Of a stretch of 64,000 nucleotides of DNA, positions 53,060-61,654 are shown one piece after another (the stretch's first letter is position 1; every line of letters begins with the position of its first letter). A program made the translations under genes and the position numbers. The stretch is from positions 1 to 64,000 of the forward strand of contig CAVRBW010000006.1 in the NCBI GenBank assembly GCA_963719325.1, given 5' to 3'. The stretch is from DATBLE01 sp963719325. Its GTDB lineage: Bacteria > Actinomycetota > Thermoleophilia > Gaiellales > Gaiellaceae. The notes under the pieces were generated by a model, which did not search any database, was not told the origin of the DNA, and saw only the letters and a list, made by a program, of their open reading frames with translations.

Positions 53060-53271
53060 AGGCCGCCGAGCGTGAAGCCGAGCCCGAAGGTGCCGACGGA
53101 GAAGGCTCCGATCGCGGCTGCCTTCCGCCAGTTCGACATCTGCTGCCAGCGGCCGATCGCCTCTTGCTCCTCCGCGGTCAGAGGCTCACCGCGGCGCTGC
53201 TTCCGGAGTGCACCGCCGGCGCGCAGGCCGAGGTAGAGGTCGTCGACGATCTCGGCGGAGTCGTCTACCAC
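53026..53271 (-). CDS. Small membrane-anchored protein, 81 aa
   Basis: It starts at GTG 53271 (VDDSAEIVDDLYLGLRAGGA), followed by LTAEEQEAIGRWQQMSNWRK and one hydrophobic helix (AAIGAFSVGTFGLGFTLGGLVF), ending in a basic tail. The start at GTG leaves 28 bases to the divergent metallophosphoesterase; the in-frame ATG at 53304 would overlap that gene. I recognise no family. Confidence 0.6.
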   Translation of the reverse strand: MVDDSAEIVDDLYLGLRAGGALRKQRRGEPLTAEEQEAIGRWQQMSNWRKAAAIGAFSVGTFGLGFTLGGLVFGRWRKARA

Positions 53272-53299
53272 ATCTCTGAGTTTATAGGGTGAGTCGGCC

Positions 53300-54121
53300 G
53301 TGACCATCCGCATTCTCCACGTTTCCGACCTGCATCTGGGCACAAGCGAGGACGCAGGGGTCGAAGCCTCGTTGACGTCGTTCGCGACCCGGATCGGGCC
53401 CGATCTCGTCGTCGCCACGGGCGACTTGACCCACCGCGGGCGACGCGAGCAGCACGAACGCGCTGCAGCGCTCCTGCGTTCGCTCGGCCCGCCGGTCGTC
53501 GCCGTGCCGGGCAACCACGACATCCCGTACGCGTTTCCGGCCAGGTTCGCGCGGCCCTGGGCGGAGTTCGAGCGTCTCTGGGAGACGACCCGGCCGGTGC
53601 ACCACGGGGAACGGCTGTGCGTGGTCGGGCTGAACTCGGTGCGGCCGTGGCGACACCAGTCGGGCGGCCTGCGCGACGAGCAGCTCGACTGGGCGGCGGG
53701 GGCCTTTGCCGGAGCTGTCGACGGTGCGCTCCGCGTCGCGCTCCTCCATCACCAGCTGAGCGGCGCACCGTGGCGCACGCGCAAACGGCCCGTCGCCCGG
53801 CGCAACCACGTCCTCGGCGCGCTGGTCGACGCCGGCGCCGAGCTGATCCTCTCGGGCCATATTCACCAGGCGACGGTGAGCGAGCGCCACGAGTTCGAGG
53901 TGTGGAGCGGCGGGCAGGCCGGCGTCGTCGTCTCGGTCGCGCCCGGATTCGGCCAGCCGCGCCCCCGGCGCCGGGGTGAGGCGCGCGGCCTCGTCGTCTA
54001 CGAGGCGGACGCGGCCGAGATCAGGACGCGGACGTTCGTCTGGCGCGAGGACGAATGGGGCTTGACCGCCGTGCGCCGCTTTCCTCGCGGCGTCATGCCC
54101 CTGGTAGACATGCCTGCATAG
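53300..54121 (+). CDS. Metallophosphoesterase, calcineurin-like
   Basis: The 273-residue protein has all five metal motifs: ILHVSDLHLG, VVATGDLTHRG, AVPGNHDIPY, ALLHHQLSG and LILSGHIHQATVS. It is close to the CpdA/phosphodiesterase III type that hydrolyses cyclic nucleotides or phosphodiesters. Given the cyclases at the left of the window, a cNMP phosphodiesterase is attractive but unproven. Start GTG 53300. Confidence 0.9.
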   Translation: MTIRILHVSDLHLGTSEDAGVEASLTSFATRIGPDLVVATGDLTHRGRREQHERAAALLRSLGPPVVAVPGNHDIPYAFPARFARPWAEFERLWETTRPVHHGERLCVVGLNSVRPWRHQSGGLRDEQLDWAAGAFAGAVDGALRVALLHHQLSGAPWRTRKRPVARRNHVLGALVDAGAELILSGHIHQATVSERHEFEVWSGGQAGVVVSVAPGFGQPRPRRRGEARGLVVYEADAAEIRTRTFVWREDEWGLTAVRRFPRGVMPLVDMPA

Positions 54122-54262
54122 GCCAGATGGCTCATTGACCGTGTCCGGTGCGTGCTGTTGGATGGCCGACGATGCTGAGGACGGTTGTGATCTTTGCTGC
54201 AATCGCGCTGGCGGTCGGCGCGCGCGTCGTGCTCGGCTAGCGCGCCGCATGGAGCCGGAGCC

Positions 54263-55159
54263 GTGAGCGTCTTCGGCGGAGTCGAGGCCGGGGGCACCAA
54301 GTGGGTCTGTGCGGTCGGAACGGGCCCGGACGACCTGCGGACGACCGAGACGATCGCGACCACCTCGCCGGGGGAGACGATCGGCAGCGCCGTCGCGTTC
54401 TTCGAGCGCGAGGGGCCGGTCGAGGCGATCGGGATCGGATCGTTCGGCCCGGTCGACCCGAAGCCCGCCTCGGCGACGTGGGGATACATCACCACGACCC
54501 CGAAGCCCGGCTGGGCGCACACCGATCTCGCCCAGCAGATGCGCCGCCGCCTCGCGGTGCCGGTCGCGTTCGACACCGACGTGAACGCGGCTGCGCTCGC
54601 AGAGCACCGCTGGGGCGCGGCCCGAGACCTGGAGGTCTGCTGCTACATCACGGTCGGAACCGGGATCGGCGGCGGCGTCGTCGTCCGGGGCACACCCCTG
54701 CACGGCCTGCTCCATCCCGAGTTCGGGCACCTGCGCATCCCGCACGACACCGCCGCCGACTCGTTCCCCGGCGTCTGCCCGTACCACGGCGACTGCTGGG
54801 AGGGGCTCGCCTCCGGCCCTGCGGTCCAGGCTCGTTGGGGCAAACCGGCCAGGGACCTCGTGGACGTCGAGGCCGTGTGGGAGCTGGAGGCCCGCTACCT
54901 CGCGCTCGGGCTCGTCTCGGCGATCTCGATCCTCTCACCCGAACGAATCGTCCTCGGCGGCGGCGTGATGAACGTCCCCGGCCTGCTGTCACGCGTGCAT
55001 CGCCAGGTGGCGGAGCTCGTGACCGGCTACCTGGACACGCCCGCGCTGGGCGACGAGATCGGCGACTACATCGTGCCCCCGGCGCTCGGCTCGCGCGCAG
55101 GAGTGCTCGGCGCAATCGCGCTCGCCGAGGGCGCAGCGGACGCCGCCCAAGAAGGTTGA
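54263..55159 (+). CDS. ROK family sugar kinase (fructokinase-like)
   Basis: The 298-residue protein has the phosphate loop FGGVEAGGTKWVCAVGTG, IGIGSFGPVDPKPASATWGY, the catalytic aspartate in VAFDTDVNAAALAEHRWGAA, VGTGIGGGVVV, and the zinc motif HPEFGHLRIPHD with CPYHGDCWEGLASGPA typical of ROK fructokinases. ATP-dependent sugar phosphorylation in the cytosol is the expected role. Start GTG 54263. Confidence 0.9.
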   Translation: MSVFGGVEAGGTKWVCAVGTGPDDLRTTETIATTSPGETIGSAVAFFEREGPVEAIGIGSFGPVDPKPASATWGYITTTPKPGWAHTDLAQQMRRRLAVPVAFDTDVNAAALAEHRWGAARDLEVCCYITVGTGIGGGVVVRGTPLHGLLHPEFGHLRIPHDTAADSFPGVCPYHGDCWEGLASGPAVQARWGKPARDLVDVEAVWELEARYLALGLVSAISILSPERIVLGGGVMNVPGLLSRVHRQVAELVTGYLDTPALGDEIGDYIVPPALGSRAGVLGAIALAEGAADAAQEG

Positions 55160-55160
55160 T

Positions 55161-55658
55161 CTAGGGCTGCTCGCGCAGCACCTGCTTGCGCCGTTCCAGG
55201 TACTCCTCCTCCGAGATCTCGCCCCGATCGTGCAGCGCGTCGAGCTGCTCCAGCCGCTCCGCCCTCGTCCCGACGGGAGGAGCGGAGCCTCCGAGGCGGT
55301 CGACCGGAACGCCCGCCGAGGTGAGCCGTTGCCTCAGGCGAGCGATCCCGACGCCTCGTGTGGGGAAGCGCCTTGCTTCAGGACCCGAGATCGGCCGGCC
55401 CTGGACAAAGCGCCGGTAGGCCGCGACGAGCAGAGTGGCGGCGGCAACCGACCCGAGGGTGATCCAGAAATACTCGCCGTTGGTGATCGTGCCCCCCGGC
55501 CGGATGATCGCGGCCGCGAGGCCGCCGCCGACCGCCGAGCCGCCGAGGCCGATCAGGATCGTCAGCCAGAACGGCATCGGATCCGGGCCCGGGATCGCAA
55601 GGCGCGCCAGGCTTCCGATCAGGAAGCCCGAGGCTGCAATCGTCAGGATCGCGCCCAG
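55161..55658 (-). CDS. GlsB/YeaQ-like membrane protein with SHOCT tail, probable CTG start
   Basis: The first half has three membrane segments (ILTIAASGFLIGSLARLAIP, PFWLTILIGLGGSAVGGGLA, GEYFWITLGSVAAATLLVAA). The conserved PGPDPM is followed by the transglycosylase-associated (GlsB/YeaQ) pattern, and the C-terminus is a SHOCT helix pair (ERLEQLDALHDRGEISEEEY). ATG 55577 would remove the first helix, and a TAG closes the frame at 55673. The only useful start between them is CTG 55658, giving 165 residues. Confidence 0.75.
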   Translation of the reverse strand: MGAILTIAASGFLIGSLARLAIPGPDPMPFWLTILIGLGGSAVGGGLAAAIIRPGGTITNGEYFWITLGSVAAATLLVAAYRRFVQGRPISGPEARRFPTRGVGIARLRQRLTSAGVPVDRLGGSAPPVGTRAERLEQLDALHDRGEISEEEYLERRKQVLREQP

Positions 55659-55670
55659 TGGAGGACCAGC

Positions 55671-55952
55671 CTAGCCCGCCGCGCGTGCGCCGAAACGCTC
55701 GAGCGCCCTCGCGCGCCGCCGCTCGGCCTCCCGCGCGCGGTCTCGAGGCGCTGCCGAGGTGACCAGCTCGGCGAGCAGGCGCGCGGAGGCCTCGGCCACG
55801 GCGTCGACGGCCCGCTCGAAGGACGCGAGATTCGCCGCCGACGGTTTCGTCATGCCGCTGATCTTGCGGACGTACTGCAGCGCGGCAGCGCGAATCTCCT
55901 CCTCGGTGGCGGGCGGCTCGAAGTTGTGCAGCGTCTGGATGTTCCGGCACAT
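55671..55952 (-). CDS. DUF2277 protein
   Basis: The 93-residue protein begins MCRNIQTLHNFEPPATEEEI and continues AAALQYVRKISGMTKPSAAN, the full DUF2277 signature with its N-terminal cysteine. The C-terminus is a basic helix (RAREAERRRARALERF). Function unknown; the family is widespread in actinobacteria and often lies near repair genes, here next to uvrB. Confidence 0.92.
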   Translation of the reverse strand: MCRNIQTLHNFEPPATEEEIRAAALQYVRKISGMTKPSAANLASFERAVDAVAEASARLLAELVTSAAPRDRAREAERRRARALERFGARAAG

Positions 55953-55968
55953 AGGCCCTCCTTGGCTC

Positions 55969-57973
55969 TCAGGTTGTCGGCGCCAGCGCGAGCAGCTCCC
56001 GGCGCAGCTCTTTGATCTCGTCCCGGAGCTTCGCCGCGTACTCGAAGCGCAGCTCCTGGGCGGCGGTGAACATCTCCTCCTCGAGCTCGATGATCAGCCG
56101 CTCGACCTCCTCGGGCTTCATGCCCTCGACCTCGGTCTTCCCGCGGCGCCGGCGTGACGGAACGGTCGGCGACTCGAGCATCAGGAACTCGGCGATGTCC
56201 GAGACGCCCTTGATCACCGACTCGGGGGTGATCCCGTGCTCCTCGTTGTACGCGAGCTGCGTCGCGCGCCGGCGGTTCGTCTCGTCCAGCGCACCCACGA
56301 TCGCCTCCGTCTGCTTGTCCGCGTAGAGCAGCACCCGCCCGTTCACGTTCCTCGCCGCTCGGCCGATCGTCTGGATCAGCGCCGTCTTCCCGCGGAGGAA
56401 ACCCTCCTTGTCGGCGTCGAGGATCGCCACGAGCGACACCTCGGGGAGGTCGAGCCCCTCGCGAAGCAGGTTGACCCCGACGAGGACGTCATATTGGCCG
56501 AGCCGGAGCTCTCGGATGATCTGGATCCGTTCGAGGGTGTCGATCTCGGAGTGGAGATAGCGCGCCTTCACGCCCGCCTCGAGCAGGTAGTCGGTGAGGT
56601 CCTCGGACATCTTCTTCGTCAGCGTCGTGACGAGCACCCGTTCGCCTGCCTCCTCGCGCCGGCGGATCTCGTTGAGGAGGTCGTCGATCTGATTCCTGGT
56701 CGCGCGGATCTCCACCTCCGGGTCGACCAGGTACGTCGGCCGGATGAGCTGCTCGGTGATCACCTGCGAGTGGCGGAGCTCGAACGGGCCAGGAGTCGCC
56801 GAGACGAACACCAGTTGCGGCACGCGAGCGATGAACTCGTCGAAGCGAAGCGGCCGGTTGTCCAGTGCCGACGGCAGCCGGAACCCGAAGTCGACGAGGG
56901 TCTGCTTGCGCGAGCGGTCGCCCTCGTACATCCCGCCCAGCTGGGGGACCGTCTGGTGCGACTCGTCGACGAAGATGACGAAGTCGTCCGGGAAGTAGTC
57001 GAGCAGGGTGAACGGGTGCGAGCCCGGCGGCCGTCCTTCGAGGTGGCGCGAGTAGTTCTCGATCCCGGAGCAGAAGCCGAGCTCCTGCATCATCTCCAGG
57101 TCGTACTCGGTCCGCTGGCGCAGCCGATGCGCCTCGAGCAGCTTGCCCTGCTCCTCGAACATCCGCACCTGCTGCTCGAGCTCGTGCCGGATCTCGTCGG
57201 CCGCCCGCTGGACGGTCGGAGTGGAGGTCACGTACTCGGTCGCAGGCCAGATCACGAGGTTGTCGAGGCGCGCGTAGATCTCGCCCGTGAGCGGGTCGAA
57301 GTGGGAGATCGACTCCACCTCGTCGCCGAAGAACGAGACGCGGTACGCGGTCTCCGAGTTCGCCGGCTGCACCTCGACGACATCGCCCTTGACGCGGAAG
57401 CGCCCGCGGGCGAGCACGCTGTCGTTCCGCGCGTACTGGCTCTCGATCAGCATCCGCAGGACGTCGTCGCGATCGATCGACTCGCCGACGTTCAAGATCA
57501 GAACGCGTCCTCGCCATTCCTCCGGCGAGCCCAGGCCGTAGATGCACGACACCGAGGCGACGACGACCACGTCGCGCCTCGTGAAGAGCGCCGAGGTCGC
57601 CGCCAACCGGAGCCGCGAGATGTCGTCGTTCCGGGACGAGTCCTTCTCGATGTAGAGGTCCGCCTGAGGGACGTACGCCTCCGGCTGGTAGTAGTCGTAG
57701 TACGAGACGAAGTACTCGACCGCGTTGTCGGGAAAGAACTCGCGGAACTCGTTGCAGAGCTGCGCGGCGAGCGTCTTGTTGTGGGCGATCACGAGGGCGG
57801 GCCGGCCCACCTTCTCGATGATCCACGCCATCGTCGCCGTCTTGCCGGTCCCGGTGGCTCCGAGCAGCGTCTGGTAGCGGTTGCCGGCCGCGATCGAGGC
57901 GGCGAGCTCGTCGATCGCCTGGGGCTGGTCCCCGGTCGGCCGGTAGCGTCGCGGATGTTTTGAACTCCGTCAC
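55969..57973 (-). pseudogene. uvrB: Excinuclease ABC subunit B, one-base frameshift at the extreme N-terminus
   Basis: UvrB verifies the lesion with UvrA and recruits UvrC. From GATGTGKTATMAWIIEKVGR (Walker A) onward the helicase domains are intact: YVSYYDYYQPEAYVPQADLY (beta-hairpin), VFVDESHQTVPQLGGMYEGD-type Walker B, LREGLDLPEVSLVAILDADK, and the UVR tail. The first 20 residues (TEFKHPRRYRPTGDQPQAID) can be read only if one A is removed from AAAA at 57958-57961; then the protein is 667 residues from GTG 57973. Since uvrB is rarely lost, I regard the extra base as an error. Confidence 0.9.
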
Positions 57974-57992
57974 CGCGACACAAGGTACCGTC

Positions 57993-58472
57993 ATGGTGGT
58001 CGTCGCTCGCAAGCCGCCGTACAGCGCCTACGCGGCGATCATGGGCGCGTTCGGAGGCGGACTCGCAGTCGCCGGCGGGCTCAGCCGCGTGCTCGGACGT
58101 GACCCGCAATGCCAGACCACGCTCGATCTGGCCGTGCTCGCCGCCGCGTCGTTCAAGGCCGCTCGCACGCTGGCCCGCGACGAGGTGACGAGCTTCCTCC
58201 GCGCCCCGTTCGTCGAGGGCGAGGCGCACGAGGGCGACGAGGACCCCGTCGAGTCCGGCGACCTCCACCAGGCGATCGGCGAGCTGATCACGTGCAGCCG
58301 CTGCGTGGGCACCTGGGCCGCCGCGGGTCTGGCGACGACGCAGGTGCTGGCACCGCGGTTCGGGCGCCTGCTGACGTGGTCGCTCGGCGCGGCCGGGATC
58401 AACGACTTCCTCCAGGCCGCCTTCTCCGCGTTGACGCAGAAGTCGAACGAGCTCGAGCAGCGCGTCGCCTGA
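57993..58472 (+). CDS. DUF1360 protein
   Basis: The 159-residue protein has two or three hydrophobic segments (AAIMGAFGGGLAVAGGLSRV, LVLAPRFGRLLTWSLG-like) and the DUF1360 pattern DLAVLAAASFKAARTLARDE, LITCSRCVGTWAAAGLATTQ. This family is known from Bacillus spore-coat genes (CotJ-like context) and actinobacteria; function unknown. Start ATG 57993, 20 bases from the divergent uvrB start. Confidence 0.85.
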   Translation: MVVVARKPPYSAYAAIMGAFGGGLAVAGGLSRVLGRDPQCQTTLDLAVLAAASFKAARTLARDEVTSFLRAPFVEGEAHEGDEDPVESGDLHQAIGELITCSRCVGTWAAAGLATTQVLAPRFGRLLTWSLGAAGINDFLQAAFSALTQKSNELEQRVA

Positions 58473-58490
58473 CCCCTCTGCCGCTCAGCC

Positions 58491-58574
58491 TGATCCCTCG
58501 TTCGAGTGATTCTGGGCGGCCCACCCCAGAAGGGGTATGCGCGCCCCGCGCACCCTGCGGATGTTGAGCGTGAC
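58491..58574 (+). promoter_or_regulatory. Conserved 84-bp leader element, copy 1
   Basis: GATCCCTCGTTCGAGTG, then CAGAAGGGGTATGC, then ATGTTGAGCGTGA match 60541-60624 without gaps at about 65-70 % overall, with several blocks exact. GGGGTAT resembles the -10 box of SigF/SigB-type stress promoters. It lies 33 bases upstream of the secreted-protein gene at 58607. Inference from the repeat and position. Confidence 0.5.
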
Positions 58575-58606
58575 AGCCGGAAGCTGAGAGAGAAAGGCAA
58601 GGAACG

Positions 58607-59218
58607 ATGCCCTCCATGAAGCACACGACGAAAGCAGCCGCAGCCGTGCTCGTCGCCGCAGTTGCGACCCTTGCGGCTCTCGCGGCATCGAGCACGGCCG
58701 CAGCAGCGACCGCGGCGACCTGTGCCGCACAGACGACGAAGCAGGCCTTCTCGCGCTACGGGGACGCGAACCAGTACTTCCTCGCGCCGAACGGCGGCTT
58801 CGAGGGCGGCACGATCGGCTGGACGTACGGCGGCGGGGCAGTCGTCGTCTCCGGAAACGAGTCGGCGTATCTCAACTCGACGTCCGACAGGAAGTCGCTG
58901 AAGCTCCCGGCCAACGCGTGGGTGCGCACCGGGCAGATCTGCATCGACACGACGCAGCAGATCGTACGGCTGATGGTCTCGGGCAGGTCCGGCCAGCTCA
59001 AGATCGATGCGAAGATCGTCTCGGCCGGCAACATCCGCACCTGGTCGACGCAGGTCGACGCGAGCTCCTCGTCGAGCTGGCGCCCGTCACAGCTGATCCA
59101 GTTCGCACAGGGCAGCAACCAGTACCTGGGCGCGACGACGCTCGAGCTGACCTTCACGGCAATCGGCGCGACGTGGCAGATCGACGACGTGTTCGTCGAC
59201 CCGTTCAAGAGCGGGTAG
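58607..59218 (+). CDS. Secreted protein, carbohydrate-binding-like
   Basis: The 203-residue protein has a twin-lysine signal peptide (MKHTTKAAAAVLVAAVATLA, cleavage near AAAATAATCA), then a beta-sandwich-like body (FLAPNGGFEGGTIGWTYGGG, SLKLPANAWVRTGQICID, LELTFTAIGATWQIDDVFVD). The NGGFEGG...WQIDDVFVD pattern is typical of CBM-like domains. Start MPSMKH at 58607, after AAAGGCAAGGA. No partner gene visible except the diguanylate cyclase ten bases downstream. Confidence 0.78.
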   Translation: MPSMKHTTKAAAAVLVAAVATLAALAASSTAAAATAATCAAQTTKQAFSRYGDANQYFLAPNGGFEGGTIGWTYGGGAVVVSGNESAYLNSTSDRKSLKLPANAWVRTGQICIDTTQQIVRLMVSGRSGQLKIDAKIVSAGNIRTWSTQVDASSSSSWRPSQLIQFAQGSNQYLGATTLELTFTAIGATWQIDDVFVDPFKSG

Positions 59219-59228
59219 AGACGCACAA

Positions 59229-60542
59229 ATGCACGCGACCGGCGCTGCTGACTGGTCCAGGTTGGTCGCCCTCGAACGCTCCTCCATGCCCGGGGCCGTC
59301 GGAGCCGAGACGCCCCCGGGCGTGACCGAGTCGATCAAGGGGGCGCTCGACATCGAGTCGACGCGGAACCGAGCTCGGACGCAACTCGGCGGACGCGAGC
59401 GCTGGGCGACGGGTCTCGTCGCCGGCGCATTCGTCCTCGCCGCGGTCGCGATGGCGATCGTCGGCGTCGGCTCCTTCTCGCCGCCCGGCTGGATCATCGC
59501 CGCGCTCGTGGTCGCCTACGCCGTCGCGACCCGAATCGAGTTCGAGCTCGGCCCCGGCTCGGTCGTGCCGACCGAGGCGATCCTCGTCCCGATCGTCTTT
59601 CTCGCACCGCCGCTTGCACCGCTGTGCGTCGCCGCCGGAATGCTGCTCGGCGGCTTGGCCGAAGTGGCACGCGGAGCCGCCCGCGTCGATCGCTGGCTGG
59701 CTCTGCTCGTGTCGTGCTGGCACTCGGTCGGGCCCGCATTCGTGATCTGGACGCTCGCTCCCGGAACACCCCGTCTGAGCGCCTGGCCCGTCTATCTGCT
59801 CGCGCTGGCCTCCCAGTTCGCATTCGATCTCGGCAGCAACGCCGTCCGGCACGCGCTTGGACGCAGCGTGGCGCTCCGCGACCTCCTCGAGCCCTTTGCG
59901 TGGGTCTTCCTGATCGACACGTTTCTCGCCCCGATCGGCCTGCTCGCCGCCCTCGATGCCGCCGCCGATCCGGCCAGGACCTTGCTCGTCCTGCCGGTGG
60001 TCGGCCTGCTCGGCGTCGTTGCGAACGACCGTCGGCGGCACGTCAACCGCAGCATCGAGCTCGGACGCGCCTACGCCAACGCGAGCGTGGAGGCCCGTAC
60101 GGACTCCCTGACCGGCGTCGGCAACCGCCTCGCCTGGAAGGAAGCACTCATCGCCGCGACCGCAGAGCCGCAGCCGGTCACGGTTGCGCTCGTCGACGTC
60201 GACGAGCTGAAGGCGGCCAACGACGAACACGGACATGTCTTCGGCGACCGCCTGTTGCGCGCGGCGGCGCGAGCAGTCCTCTCGGCGGTGAACTCGTCCG
60301 ACGTCGTCGCCCGGATCGGCGGTGACGAATTTGCTGTGCTCGCTCCCGGCCTCGACGAGCAAGGCTGCGCGGAGCTCGTCGCCAGGATCAGGAACGCGGT
60401 CGCGAGCCATCCGGCGATCGACGGTGTCCGGCTCGCGGTGTCCGTCGGCGGCGCGAGCACACCGGCCGCACGCCTGCTGACCGACGCGCTCCTGGCCGCC
60501 GACGCGGAGCTCTACGCCCAGAAGGCCTACGCCCAGCAGTAG
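59229..60542 (+). CDS. Membrane-anchored diguanylate cyclase (GGDEF)
   Basis: The 437-residue protein has six to eight membrane helices in the first 290 residues (a MASE-like sensor; for example WATGLVAGAFVLAAVAMAIV), then a GGDEF domain: DSLTGVGNRLAWKEALIAA, VDVDELKAANDEHGHVFGDR and the active site ARIGGDEFAVLAPG. No RxxD inhibitory site is clear. It should make c-di-GMP from two GTP. The start is uncertain; an internal ATG at MPGAVGAETP (59286) is also possible. Confidence 0.9.
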   Translation: MHATGAADWSRLVALERSSMPGAVGAETPPGVTESIKGALDIESTRNRARTQLGGRERWATGLVAGAFVLAAVAMAIVGVGSFSPPGWIIAALVVAYAVATRIEFELGPGSVVPTEAILVPIVFLAPPLAPLCVAAGMLLGGLAEVARGAARVDRWLALLVSCWHSVGPAFVIWTLAPGTPRLSAWPVYLLALASQFAFDLGSNAVRHALGRSVALRDLLEPFAWVFLIDTFLAPIGLLAALDAAADPARTLLVLPVVGLLGVVANDRRRHVNRSIELGRAYANASVEARTDSLTGVGNRLAWKEALIAATAEPQPVTVALVDVDELKAANDEHGHVFGDRLLRAAARAVLSAVNSSDVVARIGGDEFAVLAPGLDEQGCAELVARIRNAVASHPAIDGVRLAVSVGGASTPAARLLTDALLAADAELYAQKAYAQQ

Positions 60543-60624
60543 ATCCCTCGATCGAGTGGTCTTTTCGCTCCTCCCCCGGAAGGGGTACGCAGAACCGGCC
60601 CGACCTCCTGATGGTGAGAGTGAT
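60541..60624 (+). promoter_or_regulatory. Conserved 84-bp leader element, copy 2
   Basis: This copy (GATCCCTCGATCGAGTG, CGGAAGGGGTACGC, ATGGTGAGAGTGATG) aligns base-for-base with 58491-58574. It follows directly after the diguanylate cyclase stop. Downstream lies only a weak frame (60611-60823), so it may drive a small RNA or peptide, or be the remnant of a lost gene. Confidence 0.45.
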
Positions 60625-60823
60625 GCAGACGACTGGCCTCCTCACCTGGCCCGCCCCGACCGGCCCCTCGGCGCCGCGCCCGACCGCTGCCGAGACGAGC
60701 AGGGACACGTCCGAGCTGCCGGCCCGCAGCCACTCCGCTCGGCGCAACGCGGGCAGGACGTCGGTGCTCGCTCGCTCACCTCGCCGGTGGACAGCTCGTC
60801 GGCGTCGCCTCGTCGCTCGCTAA
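60611..60823 (+). CDS. Possible small protein after the leader element, 70 aa
   Basis: The frame from ATG 60611 (or ATG 60623) reads VMQTTGLLTWPAPTGPSAP and ends in a basic stretch (SPRRWTARRRRLVAR). The composition suggests possible non-coding readthrough of GC-rich DNA, but its position, right after the shared leader element, mirrors that of the secreted protein. Low support. Confidence 0.25.
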   Translation: MVRVMQTTGLLTWPAPTGPSAPRPTAAETSRDTSELPARSHSARRNAGRTSVLARSPRRWTARRRRLVAR

Positions 60824-60826
60824 CTC

Positions 60827-61654
60827 TTACGCCAGCTCCCGCAGTGCCCCTTGGAGAGCCTGCGCCGCCGGGCCGGGGCCACCGCCGCCGATCGACGCGC
60901 CGTCGACCGCGACCGCGGGCATCACCTCGCGTACGGACGACGAGGTGAACGCCTCCTCGGCAGCGGTCAGCTCGCCCAGTGGGAACGCGCCCTCGACCAC
61001 CTCGTAGCCGACCGCCGGCGAGATCTCGATCAGGGTGGCGCGCGTGACGCCCGCGAGAATCCCGAGGTCGAGCGAGGGCGTGAACAGCGTCTGCCCGACC
61101 CGCCACCAGAGATTCGTCACCGGGCCTTCGAGCACGACTCGGTCGTCGCGGACGAAGACCGCGTCGTCTGCCCCGCGGCGCCGCGCCTCCGCCTCCGCGG
61201 CCATGTTCACTGCGTAGCTCGTCGACTTCACCCCGCCGAGGAGCCAGGGCGCTTCGGCGCGAACACCGAGCAGGGAGATCAGCGTGATCCCGCGGCGCCG
61301 CCGGTCGTCCAGGTCCAGCGGCAGGGCGCTGACGAGGGCGAGCGCGAGCGGCGCGCCCAGACCCTCCCTGCCGGCGGTGAGGTACAGGCGGAGGACCGCA
61401 TCCGGTTGCCCGGCACCCGTCAGCGCCTCCGCGGCCAGGCCCTCGAATCCCGCGGGCCAATCGATCCCGAGCCGCGCGGCGGATGCCTGCATGCGCGCGA
61501 GATGCTCGGCCAGGCGGAAGGGCCGGCCACCGTACACGCGCAAGGTCTCGAACGCGGCACGACCGCGGAGCAGTGCCTCGTCGTCGGCGTGCAGCACCGG
61601 TTCCCCCGGCGCAACGAGGCCCCGGCCGGCAATCGCGACTGCGAGCAGCGTCAC
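60827..61654 (-). CDS. pabC: Aminodeoxychorismate lyase / class IV aminotransferase
   Basis: The 275-residue PLP fold-type IV protein has RAAFETLRVYGGRPFRLAEH, the PLP lysine in LLGGVKSTSYAVNMAAEAEA, and DDRVVLEGPVTNLWWRVG. Overlap with pabB (GTGA) indicates 4-amino-4-deoxychorismate lyase in folate synthesis; branched-chain aminotransferase is the alternative for the fold alone. The start is GTG 61654. Confidence 0.9.
   Translation of the reverse strand: MTLLAVAIAGRGLVAPGEPVLHADDEALLRGRAAFETLRVYGGRPFRLAEHLARMQASAARLGIDWPAGFEGLAAEALTGAGQPDAVLRLYLTAGREGLGAPLALALVSALPLDLDDRRRRGITLISLLGVRAEAPWLLGGVKSTSYAVNMAAEAEARRRGADDAVFVRDDRVVLEGPVTNLWWRVGQTLFTPSLDLGILAGVTRATLIEISPAVGYEVVEGAFPLGELTAAEEAFTSSSVREVMPAVAVDGASIGGGGPGPAAQALQGALRELA

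Noticed and set aside
54172..54240. 22-residue hydrophobic frame before the ROK kinase gene
   Set aside because: It looks like a single membrane helix, but there is no clear ribosome site and it is too short to support from sequence alone.
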